From Nautilus pompilius (taxonomy: Eukaryota; Mollusca; Cephalopoda; Nautilida; Nautilidae), in contig JACATO010000196.1 of NCBI GenBank assembly GCA_018389105.1, positions 1-64,000 on the forward strand: 64,000 nt of DNA. Direction: 5' to 3'. Positions 47,399 to 57,567 of this stretch are shown here, one piece after another. The translations under genes and the position numbers were made by a program. Position 1 is the stretch's first letter. Every line of letters starts with the position of its first letter. A model generated the notes under the pieces. It was not told the origin of the DNA and did not search any database. It saw only the letters and a program-made list of their open reading frames with translations.

Positions 47399-50397
47399 AC
47401 CTGACGTCATTATTCCCTTAATGAAGAATAGTGATGTCACTCGCACATTACCATGATACGGCGTAGTAAGAGATTCCAATACAAACACTGGAACAGTCCC
47501 TCTGTTCCAGAACGTTCGCTGCCCGGCCAGTTACCCACGGTACCCCGACGCCGGAAAGGAGAACGTAAAAACACGAATAGCGAAAGTTGATCATGACCGA
47601 ATATAAGATGGGAACCTCGATGCATATTTTGTCATAAATGGGCCATGAGCACCATTTATCACATCCGTCAGTATCATCCGCAGTGCTGTTCATAAGCATA
47701 GACAAGACCTGATGCCTCTCCCGCTGGTTATCTCAGAGAATTTTCAAGGTAACTTAGAAATCTTGTATCTACTTGACATGGTTAATAATGGGCGTCGGTC
47801 TACACGGTGGGGAAGATGTTACCATCAACTACAATTACCGGACTGTTGGGGGGGTTTACTGGAATCACGTGGCTATGGGATATGGGCTGTCTTATTTTTA
47901 TAGCGCTTTGTTTTCGTGGAAACTTTTAGGAAACCGCAGTATCCGGGAAAAACTCGAAACGGGGATTATAGACTAGAATTTCGCCTAGCAGGATCTTTGC
48001 CACTTCAGATCGTGTCAGTAAAGCTAAATCAAAAGGATCACCACAAAGCCATTTGATTTAGTTATCTAATTTGGTTTTCGCCGTTTAGCTCGGATTTTGT
48101 TCTTTGAGTTATGTATTTAATAGAATTATACTAAATCTACCTGGTTGTAGCAAAACCAATAACAAGTCAAGGCTACACAAAGTACATATCTCTGCGGTTC
48201 GTCGTTGGTAAGCGTATTTCCTTTTTTTTTTTTAAATTTTAACTTAATTTTATTATGCATTCAGTTGGGGACCAAAACTGTCTCCCGTGTTTCACGCATA
48301 AATCAATTTATTAGTGCGTATCGTGTACACGTTTGTTAGCAGACGTAGAGGTGCAAAATCCGTAGACACGTTTCATCAGAAGACACCCCTGGTGGTATTC
48401 TATTGGCGTGCGCACAGTTTTGGCACCACCCGGTACAACAGGCGGATTAATCGCGACTGATCTGGCCGATAAATCACTGCTGTTCTCGTCGGCTCCGGTG
48501 GAGGAAGGGGAAGGGAAAGAGCCGGTGCCCGAGTGAGAAATCGATTACCTGATGCGGAGCGTGTCAGTTACGAGGGGTCGGCGCCACCGGGCACGTGTGG
48601 GAACGGCGGAGGGAGGGACCGAAATATATCGCTGATATTAACAAGAGCTGGCGGTCCGGAAAATCCACGCGGGGCGATCTACTGATCGTTCCAAAAGAGT
48701 CCACCCCCCACCCCGCTCCGGTTTATGTACACGCAGTGCCTGGGTCCGCGAATATGTCCGTGTTTCCTGTCGCCGTTTGGGACAGAAATGCTCCGCGCCG
48801 GTTTCTAATGGCGAGTGGCGTCAGGACTGCAAGACGTGCAAACAGCGCTGACCGTGAGGAGAATTATCCGAACGATTCGTCATCGGGTCCCGTCCAATCA
48901 AGCCCGGATCGGCGGCTACTTTAAGTCTCTTTCCCCTCTCCCCCCACCCCCTGGTTCAGATATTGTGAAAGAAATGAGCAGAACGAGGTCGATGGGTAGG
49001 TAATCCATTTCCGGGATACGCCTCCCTTCTCCACCAACCCCATGAGGAGGAGGAGGAGGAGGAGGCGGCGGCGGATAGGGGCTTTAGAAGTCATCCTCGT
49101 ACAAGAAATAAGTCGCGAATCTGAAACCCGGATCTGCTTTTTTTTTGGGAGGGGGGTAAGCTTACGTCATATATCCGCCTCGATTATGGTTGAGCAACAG
49201 CGCCACCTGTCGTCGTATTTGCGTAACACAGATTGCCTGTCGTCCCCTGATCCGTATAGTAATATTTTTTTCATATAAAAGAGATGTCCAGATCCAGAAA
49301 CGATCCCGATGCTATTAAAACAAGTTTTGTCTGGAATCTTTGTTAACCCTATGCATGCGGGGGCGGGTGGGGGGGTAATAAAATCACTCAATGAATATTC
49401 CTCTTTAACTTCCGTAAGTTAAAGGATTATCTTACAAACAATGTTTCATTTGCTCTCAGTCTCTTCTTTCCTTCGCATCCGCGTCTAAAATGCTCATGAG
49501 CCATTCGTTTTAAAAGCGGGGGAAATGGCCGCTTTTACCGGGAACCAAAAGTCCGAAGATCGGTGTCCGGCGAGCGACATTGGCAAGCTTGCGAAAAGTG
49601 GACACTTCCCCGGAGGAGATCGCGCGATGAAGGCTTCCCCCCCCCCGTCAAATCTTAAATGGATCAAGCCCGGGAGGGGGGGGGGAGAGGGGAAGCGGGT
49701 TAACCGAGACATGGGTTATCTGACTTGCATTCTACGGGTCTAAGAGAAAGCTGAAACAAGTGCTTCCTCCAACATGATGTCCGTCTCAAAATCTTCCTTT
49801 CTTTAAAAAAGAAAAACCACCGACAACACGTCTGACGTTACCACAAGCTTCATCTGCGTGCATTCGTCTAGCCGTTTTACTTGCCCAGTGATATATATAT
49901 ATATATCACACACTGTTTCGAATTAGCGCTCTCTAGCGTTTTTCTTTCGCATTTCCGATCTTTCACGCCATCTGATTTCTTATTCATCTTATTTAAATAT
50001 AACGTTCCAGCGCCTCGTTAATGTCAGCAGTTTCGGAGTCTACTGTATCTCCACCGAATTACAATATCCTCGCCCGAGGGCATCCCTGCGTTTCGAGCAT
50101 TTATTTCAGCCCTTATGCAGCTCTATGATAGCCGCAACAAAGGGATACTAGCGTCGCCCTTAGCTGTTTCCCCCCCCCTGTTTCTCAAAAGACGTTTTCT
50201 CTCCTTCTCGACTTCTAGAAACTACAGCGGCTTTCACTGTTTTAATTTTCTATATTTCCATTTCAAAGCAGTTCTGCTGCTTCTCGATTTATACTTGCGG
50301 CGTGGGATTAATTTCCACGTGAGACCGCTTCGGCGGCGAAGGTGAAGATAAAAGAGAAAGAGGATGGTGGCCTCAATGATTCTCTTACCAAGTTAGG
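47399..50397. other. Unique DNA, no gene seen
   Basis: Starts with TGACGTCA at 47402-47409, directly after the satellite. It is G+C-rich in 48.4-49.1 kb with a GGA/GGC run near 49042-49072. Frames of up to 109 codons lack splice sites and known motifs. CGCCACCTGTCG is at 49201-49212. Confidence 0.35.
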
Positions 50398-50740
50398 TCG
50401 TGGTGCGCTCGGTACTCTCACGCCCGGCCATTGTTTTCGGTGTCACGTGATCCCTCGGTACTCGCACGCTCCGGCCATTGTTTCCGGTGTCACGTGATCC
50501 ATCAGTACTCGCACGCTCCAGCCATTGTTTCCGGTGTCACGTGATCCCTCAGTACTTACACGTCCCGGCCATCGTTTCCGGTGTCACGTGATCCATCGGT
50601 ACTCGCACGCTCCGGCCATTGTTTCCGGTGTCACGTGATCCCTCGGTACTCTCACGCTCCGGCCATTGTTTCCGGTGTCACGTGATCCCTCAGTACTTAC
50701 ACGTCCCGGCCATCGTTTCAGGTGTCACGTCATCCTACTT
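50398..50740. repeat. 47-bp minisatellite, 7 copies, with E-boxes
   Basis: Seven units of exactly 47 bases. TCACGTGA starts at 50443, 50490, 50537, 50584, 50631 and 50678, and the seventh unit has TCACGTCA at 50725. Each unit also carries GGCCATTGTTTCCGG or a close variant. TCACGTGA is the palindromic core bound by USF/MITF/TFE-type bHLH-zip factors; CATTGTTT is a SOX-like core. Confidence 0.93.
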
Positions 50741-51580
50741 CCGTCTTGGCTGGCATTAAGTACCCTGGCCTGACGCCATTCCTAGACCAAAGTGGACCGC
50801 CTATGACGAAGGTGACGACACACGTAGAATCACCATGACATATCTGCTTGCCTCAAGATATTTGAGAGGTATCTTTGGTTAAGGACGGAAGGCCTTTTCT
50901 GTTTTTTTTTATTTTATTTTTATAACAGAAATGTAACACCAGAGAGAAAAAAAAAAGGGAAAAAGGGGTCCGAAAACCCTAAAAAAAAAAAAACACAACA
51001 ACAATCAAACCTTAACTAAAAATTTAGTTATATTCTCTCGACGTTTACTGAAGATTAAGGAATTATTTTTCAGTTAATTTATAAGATAACAGCGGTTCGT
51101 AAGCGAACTTTCATCTTTTTTTTTTTATGAGGTCCGTCTTTGTTATTTATTAAGAATGTTCCGGGATTCTATTCGCACCGGTGTTACTTTCCCATATTTG
51201 CGTTTCCCACCTCAGTTCCCCGTACATTCAGATCCGGCGTCTCACTGAAGTCTAACCGATGCTAGACTCACCAGCCATTTTCCAGCCACGGACAAATGGT
51301 TTTCGGGGTCTCAGGCGAAGCAAACTTCCCTTCATAGTTACAGGTCTTAACACGATTCACGGTAGACTCTGTTTCCAGTGGCTACTGTGCTGCCACCTGT
51401 GAAGCGTAATAGCAATGGACGGTCTTCGGCGCAAGATAATTAGTTTGTTAATAAATAAATCTGTCTAATTAGGAGTCTTGCACCCATTTGTTTTTGTTTT
51501 GTTTTGTCTGGAATGATACATTTACACGTACAGCGAACAGTCTTCGGGGGTCTCAAGCAAGGGTTTGTTGTCGTGCGCAT
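50741..51580. other. Unique, homopolymer-rich DNA, no gene seen
   Basis: Poly-A and poly-T runs near 50900-51130. No exon recognised. Confidence 0.4.
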
Positions 51581-51582
51581 TA

Positions 51583-51697
51583 GCGCTGTTGCACGGGTTG
51601 CCCGATCGAGGTGGGGGTGGGGGTTACCTCCCTTGCGTGGCGCTGTTGCACGGGTTGCCCGATCGAGGTGAGGGGTGGGAGTTACCTCCCTTGCGTG
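51583..51697. repeat. 57-bp tandem duplication
   Basis: GCGCTGTTGCACGGGTTGCC begins at 51583 and again at 51640. Both copies run on through GTTACCTCCCTTGCGTGG with only a few differences in the G-run between. Confidence 0.9.
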
Positions 51698-52587
51698 GAA
51701 CTCTTCGTCGCATCCGTAAAGTCGCTTGCAGTCCCCGATCGTGTTCGCGTCCCGACGGACTGACGATTATTAGTCTCTGCCGAGATCCCGGCGGGTGAAG
51801 ACTCCGAGCCCTGGACTCCCTCAGAGCAGCCGTCTCGTGGAGGAGACAGGCGCGCGTGGCTCCATGGCTGGCAAATATAACGCAAAGCCAGAAAAATCGA
51901 CAACCTATCGCCTTTAATCATTCAAACTATTTTTCCCTGCCACTTTTTAAAATCCTCTCCCTTACACAGAGCACTCGCGTCTGGAGCAAACAAACTGCAT
52001 TTAGCATTTGCTTCATAAAATTCAGATATCGGCTACCACGCTTAGATGCCATCCACGTCATCACGCGGAATAACTTCCCTTTCCGGGATACATCTTAAGT
52101 TTCACTTTAAAAAAAAAAAAGGACTGATAAAAACCAAATAATACATGCGAGTTGTGTACTTATGATTACCCGCATTATTATATTCAAACATAAATCAAGA
52201 ATTTAAAAAAAAAATGATATACAGAATTGAGTTATTACTCATCGTGCGATAACTGACAGGAAGGTTCTTGACCTCGTGACTTCAGAACGAGGCGCTATGG
52301 GAATTGCTTTTTTTTTTTAAAAAATTTTTAACAAGGCGCCGACAAGTGTAAAAACTTTATCACGTGACACGTGTAGACACCAAACGCCACCTCTCGGGAT
52401 AAAATAAATGGCGCGGAGATCTGTTATTCTGCTTAAGTCAAGATCAGTAGCAAAGAGCCCGAGAAGATTATTCAATATTCGGTCAGTTAGTGGACTTGCA
52501 TACAATATAGGCTGGATAATGAGCAGAGAGCTTAAGTTAATAAAATAAGCATAAACCTTCGTCAGCTACTGAAATGAGAGTAAATAC
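51698..52587. other. Unique DNA, no gene seen
   Basis: No recognised exon. Poly-A and poly-T runs near 52110 and 52308. Confidence 0.4.
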
Positions 52588-52885
52588 GAATCAACCAATG
52601 AAACACCGATAAATCGTGGGACCAATCAACTATGGCTAAATCTGAATCAACCAATGGAACACCGATAAATCGTGGGACCAATCAACTATGGCTAAATCTG
52701 AATCAACCAATGAAACACCGATAAATCGTGGGACCAATCAACTATGGCTAAATCTGAATCAACCAATGAAACACCGATAAATCGTGGGACCAATCAACTA
52801 TGGCTAAATCTGAATCAACCAATGGAACACCGATAAATCGTGGGACCAATCAACTATGGCTAAATCTGAATCATCCAATGGAACA
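52588..52885. repeat. 56-bp minisatellite with paired CCAAT boxes
   Basis: Five full 56-bp units start at 52588, 52644, 52700, 52756 and 52812, with a partial sixth at 52868. Each has AACCAATGAA (or GG variant) and GACCAATCAA, both fitting the NF-Y consensus RRCCAATSR, alternating at 27 and 29 bases. About 11 CCAAT boxes lie in 300 bases, all in the same orientation. Confidence 0.93.
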
Positions 52886-53410
52886 AATGCGCCAAGGCCA
52901 GCGAAATATTAATAAGTCAGGAGGGCAAGCCACGGAGATGTAGGTTAACTAACGAACCATTAACTTGCGTAAGCCAATGAAATAAGAATAAATTTAACTA
53001 GCGAATGAAACAGGAAACAAATTTATGTGGGTAATCTGTACACAAATCCAGATTAGCTGTTTAGCCGCAGGCACTTGTCGCTGAAATTTGTTTATAAATT
53101 CATGATTTATTACTCTTAGTCAATATCATAAGGCGTGATAACAATTTTTGTATGATTTATGTTAGACATTTGAAGTTAGTAAAAAACATCTAGATAGTCA
53201 CATCTTGCTACACCAAAAACACACGTTTTTACTAACTGCATTTCTTGTTGTTTAAAGTTATTTTGGTGCGGGTTTGTAGATTTACTGAAGTTCACTTTAG
53301 GTAGATGTAAGTTTTCATAAGAAATTGTTTTTAAAAAATAGACGAAGAGAGAAGGGAGGGGAAAACCATGAAAAGAGATAAAATATGGAAGAAGAATAGA
53401 AGGAAGGAAC

Positions 53411-53411
<1 letters not shown>
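52886..53411. other. A+T-rich unique DNA
   Basis: No recognised exon. A further GCCAATGAAATAAG near 52974 resembles the CCAAT unit. Confidence 0.4.
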
Positions 53412-53491
<80 letters not shown>

Positions 53492-54290
53492 GAGAGAAGA
53501 GAGAGAATGGAGAGAGAGAGATGATGAGAGAGAGAAGAGAGAGAGAGAGATGATGAGAGAAAGAAGAAGAGAGAGAGAGAGATATGATGAGAGAGAGAAG
53601 AGAGAGAGAGATATGATGAGAGAGAGAAGAGAGAGAGAGAGAGATATGATGAGAGAGAGAGAGATTGAGAGAGAGAGAGATATGATGAGAGAGAGAGCGA
53701 GAGAGATGATGATGATGATGATGATGAGCGAGAGAGATACTGATGAGAGAGGAAGAGAGAGAGAGAAAAGAGAGAGAGAGATGATGAGAGAGAGAAGAGG
53801 AGAGAGCGATGCTGAGATGATGAGAGCGAGATTTATGCGCTAGAGCCGCGAGAGAGAGAAAGCGAGCTCAGCGGATGACTTGTAGAGCAGAGAGAGAGCT
53901 ATCAAGCGAGAGATATGCTGCGAGAGCGAAGAGAGAGAGAGTGATATGATATAGAGCGAAGAGAGAGACGATGTGATGATGATAGAGCGACTAGAGAGAT
54001 CTGATGAGAGATCCAGAGAGCGCGCTCCAAGCGAGAGAAGATGAATTGAGAGCGAGAAGAGAGAGCGCGAGATATGCTGCGAGAGAGAAAGAGAGATATG
54101 ATAAGAGAAGAAGCGCTAGAGAAGCGCCTCTCGCTTCTGCGCGCGCTCTCAGACTAGAGCTAGCCAGCTATCTGGAGAGCGCCGAGAGAGAGCTCGCTGC
54201 TGCTTCTGCCTTAGCGCGCGAGATAGCGCTCTCTCTCGCTGCTCTAGAGCTCTGCGCGCTCGCTCTCGAAGCAAAGGGAAAATGAAAGAG
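53412..54290. repeat. Long (GA)n array, degenerate 3' side with strand switch
   Basis: Pure GA at 53412-53489, then GAGATGATGAGAG blocks, then increasing C content from about 53700. From about 54115 to 54275 CT and GC words replace GA, with CTCTCGCTTCTGCGCGCGCT and CTCGCTGCTGCTTCTGCC, so the purine strand flips. The Glu/Arg-rich frames are artefacts. Confidence 0.93.
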
Positions 54291-55224
54291 AGAAAGTATA
54301 GGTAAATGAATAATTTATTTTTATTTTTGAACAGAAACGATTCTCCTTTATGAAAATGTTACGTAAATAATATTCCGGCTTCAGTTTTGAGAAACCTTTT
54401 TCCTTTAAAATTTATCAAAGGCATTAGTTAGTTGTAGGTAACATCATCGGCCTCTCATCAAAGCAGGAATTCTCTTTGATTCTTGAAAGAAAGCTGCGCA
54501 CATAGCGAAAGTATAAAACCAAATAAAGCCATTGATTTATTGTCGTCCGTATTATTCAGTATTATAAATATTAATAAAATAAACATTAACGAAATTAAAA
54601 TTCTTTTTACCGGTTTCCAATGACTAAAAGAAATTCATGATGGATATCTCAAGATTAGTATTATATTCACGAAAGCCTCCCACATTTCAATTTTTATCGG
54701 TTAGCAAAGATTAGAATCACGATTCCTATTAACATTTCTTAAAGATAAGTAATTACTTTAGAAATTTAAATAACAATTTTGTAAAAAAAATTAAACGGAA
54801 TACACTTAAAATTTGCTTCATTAGAATTACTTCTTTTAATGCCGATAATTTTTTTCCCCCAAAACAGCTGAGTTTCAGATAATATTTATTTATGGTAATG
54901 AAGCATTTTTATATACAAATAGCGCATTTTATTAGGAGCGGTACGTCTAAATATCCCACTTATTATTAATGTTACCAGAAGCGAATGAACGAGAAGTCCG
55001 ATAGTGCACTTCCAAAAATTAAGTAGCAATCATTGACAAGCCCTTGGCGCTTGTATGGTACCTCGTTTACGCTTGTTGGTACTCTGGTGAAAGAAAACCT
55101 GTTAATTAATTTACACTCCCTGTAAAAGAAACTGGATGTTAGTAAAAGCTAAGTTAAATTGTTGGGCGAAAACAAAAACTTCGAGGGAAACCTGTCTCAC
55201 CATTATCACAGACAAATTGGTATT
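54291..55224. other. A+T-rich unique DNA, no gene seen
   Basis: Strongly A+T-rich up to about 54950. No exon recognised. Confidence 0.4.
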
Positions 55225-56090
55225 GGCAGAAACTTCTTTAATAAAACATGTGGCCACCACTGACCCCCCAGTTCGAGCCCGTACTCGTCCTGGCATCGAT
55301 CAAATCAAGCGACCCGGCTAACGTTGTTAGATATTGCACCATTCTTGGACCTGGGCCGCTCCCCAAATAACCAAGAGGTCGTGGACGAACTTGGCGACCG
55401 GAAACACGAACTCCAAACATGTCCAACAGATTTAAGTGGAGAGATAGTGCAGGCTATGACACCTTAATGGTGTTGCCGACCTGAAGTACGGCAATGGCAA
55501 CACGTGCACAAAACCGTCATCTATAAAGATGGCGTTGAGACCTTGCTGTCGGGCCAGGAGATCAACAACAGGCATAAAGATCTCAACCTTGTATTTGACA
55601 CCAGTCATAAAACCTCCCATGACGATGGAAAAGATCAGATCTCTTGCCAACTTGAAAGCTACCTCATACCACTGGGCTTTCTCAATCAAATCAATAATCA
55701 TTCAGGATAATGGCACATTTAGCAAACCGTTCCCCAGCCTGTCTCAGGTCTTTAGCCCGTCCGTCACTGATATATGGACATAACCTAGACTTATCTGTGA
55801 AGTGCGCGGTGCCAACAATTCGATCTCCAATTGCCATTCTGTGTCTCTCCCCTACTGTATGCCCACCTATCGACGACACCCGGCGGTGGTATATCAAGAC
55901 TTTCAGACCGCCGGTATGAAGCTCGCTGCGAAAGTGCCTGTGTCGAAATTCTACGGTTGGTTGCCCTTTAGAGAGATTGTGCAGCCAGGAAATGGCCGTT
56001 CCTGGCAAAGGTGGCGAGGTGACAGTTTCTACGGGAAAGGGTTGTAGCGTTTGTGCGACTTGAACGAAGTCTCTCCACATTTCGGGTGTG
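55225..56090 (-). pseudogene. Tc1/mariner-type transposase pseudogene
   Basis: On minus, HFTDKSRLCPYISDGRAK followed by AGERFAKCAI (about 55815-55725) matches the FTDESRF---DGR-RVWRR-GERF block of Tc1 transposases. Farther on, FMTGVKYKVEIFMPVVDLL and LNAIFIDDG (about 55620-55530) match the segment around the second catalytic acid. A third part, VRVSGRQVRPRPLGYLG (about 55415-55365), matches the region after the final acid. Upstream, STRRIPTPEMWRDF near 56080 may be the end of the DNA-binding half. Several frame changes separate the parts, so it is dead. It is a different subfamily from the 22.5 kb copy, judging by its motif wording. Confidence 0.75.
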
Positions 56091-56734
56091 GGTATACGCC
56101 GTGTGGACTGAAGCTTCGTTCTGGTCGAGCGCTCAGCGTGCGATATCTAGCGTGTCTAAGTGCAAATGTTTTTAACTTTGGGCAGATCGAAATAAACCAC
56201 TCACATTAGCCGGGGGCTGTACATCAATTAAACCACCAGCAGAGAAGGGAATAGATAATGGAAGATCGGAAGCGGGTGTGAGCGAGACTATATCTCGAAG
56301 GTATCAGTGGGATCTTTGGTGCTCTGAGCCTGACCAAAATTAGTAAAACATAGCACCGATGTGTGGCTGAACAGGGAGAGCTCTCGTGATGTGTGCGTGT
56401 CTGGGTGGAGGGTCAAACGTGGACCCTGCATAGGTTGACGGTAGAACCGTTGGTTAAGGTTCAGCGGCTCAACCCGACGATTAGTGATGTACACAATCTC
56501 GGGTAGGAAGAGGGGCCGGGAAGACGTTGGCTATCTGGTTGAGCGACACCCGTTTCCAAACGTTAACGCCTGAAGACGGGCTTTCCCTCGACAACTTGCA
56601 GTCAGCCGCCGCGAGAGACCCCCGAACAACCTGGGCGTCGCCTTCCGAGTCTAGAACGATACCGAACAGGGGTGGGGCCGAGTTCGCTCGAGACAGCGGC
56701 CAAGTGCCACGAAGACGTTTAAGGTTTCTACTGG
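56091..56734. other. Unique DNA, no gene seen
   Basis: May contain more of the decayed Tc1 element, but no terminal repeat was identified. Confidence 0.35.
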
Positions 56735-56925
56735 AACCATTCATTCTTCAGATGTGGGAATAAACCGGAAATCCAGGAGGACACGTGAGGCCAAAAAACA
56801 TAAATAGGAATAACCGCGATGCTAGAGGGAGGGAGGGAGGAAGGGAGTCGGGCTCGAGCAGGACTCGAACCCCGTCCCTGGGTCATTAATCTAACCGCTG
56901 CCACCGCGATAGCAGCGGCCGTTAG
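56735..56925 (-). mobile_element. tRNA-derived SINE, family B-like, copy 3
   Basis: On minus, a tRNA-like head (CGCGGTGGCAGCGGTTAGAT) precedes a B-box GGGGTTCGAGTCC at 56861-56873. The body contains TTTATTCCCACATCTGAAG and GAATGGTTCCAG, which align with the 10.7 kb SINE-B body at roughly 70%. The pyrimidine tail between them is CTTCCTCCCTCCCTCCC here. Boundaries are approximate. Confidence 0.5.
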
Positions 56926-57466
56926 GGAACGTTCTTCAGTGGTCTGGTAGTGTTTTCTCGGAATGCTTTAATGAATGCACAGACTAAACACATGTTTTGG
57001 GTGGACGACTCTTTCTACGTGTTTAGCACATAGGTAACATTATGCACGATTTCCCTACTCAGTTTATTTAGCGCCGGAGGGGGTGCGCGCGCGCGCTAAT
57101 TTAAATATCAAACATCGCCCACTACGGAGCAGCTCTGCGAATCCCTTTCGCCTCTTCCTTTTCGATGTGAACGTCGTATTTCACATTGTCTACTCGAGTC
57201 TCGCTAGAGTGGCTCCACCTGACTGGAGGAGGAGATCGCCGAGGCTGAGCAGAGGCGCAATTGACCTGGAAGGAGGATAAGAACTTCACGCACTCCTGTC
57301 TGGAGTGCCTGGCTCGTCGCTCGACGCAAACGCTAGGTCGGGACCACACTTCCTCGGAACGTGACAACGCCAACACGCCGAGACCGATCGGGCCGCCCGC
57401 ACACCAATTCCCGAAAGTCTCCCACCCCTTCCTCCCCCCCAACTTCCCCCACCCGCCTCGAGACAG
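56926..57466. other. Unique, G+C-richer DNA
   Basis: CpG-rich, with GCGCGCGCGC near 57085-57096. It ends in a long polypyrimidine tract (57427-57456) leading to the candidate exon. Confidence 0.4.
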
Positions 57467-57567
57467 ATGCTGCTGGGCGCTTTGGTATTCAGCAACATGG
57501 TCGGCGAAGGCGCGACCGGAGTCGTTAAGAAGACAGTGTCCATTGAAAAGAAGTCCACCTTGCGACG
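57467..57567 (+). CDS. Possible 101-bp coding exon, function unknown
   Basis: A C/T-rich tract (57427-57456) ends in GAGACAG, a good 3' splice acceptor, and an open segment of 33 codons plus 2 bases ends at CG|GTAAGA (donor at 57568), which fits the animal donor consensus. The frame starting at 57467 reads MLLGALVFSNMVGEGATG and continues VVKKTVSIEKKSTLR, a balanced composition unlike the surrounding repeats. I do not recognise the protein, and no partner exon was identified in the window, so the start of the frame (in-exon Met or continuing codon) is unsettled. It could be a chance match. Confidence 0.25.
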
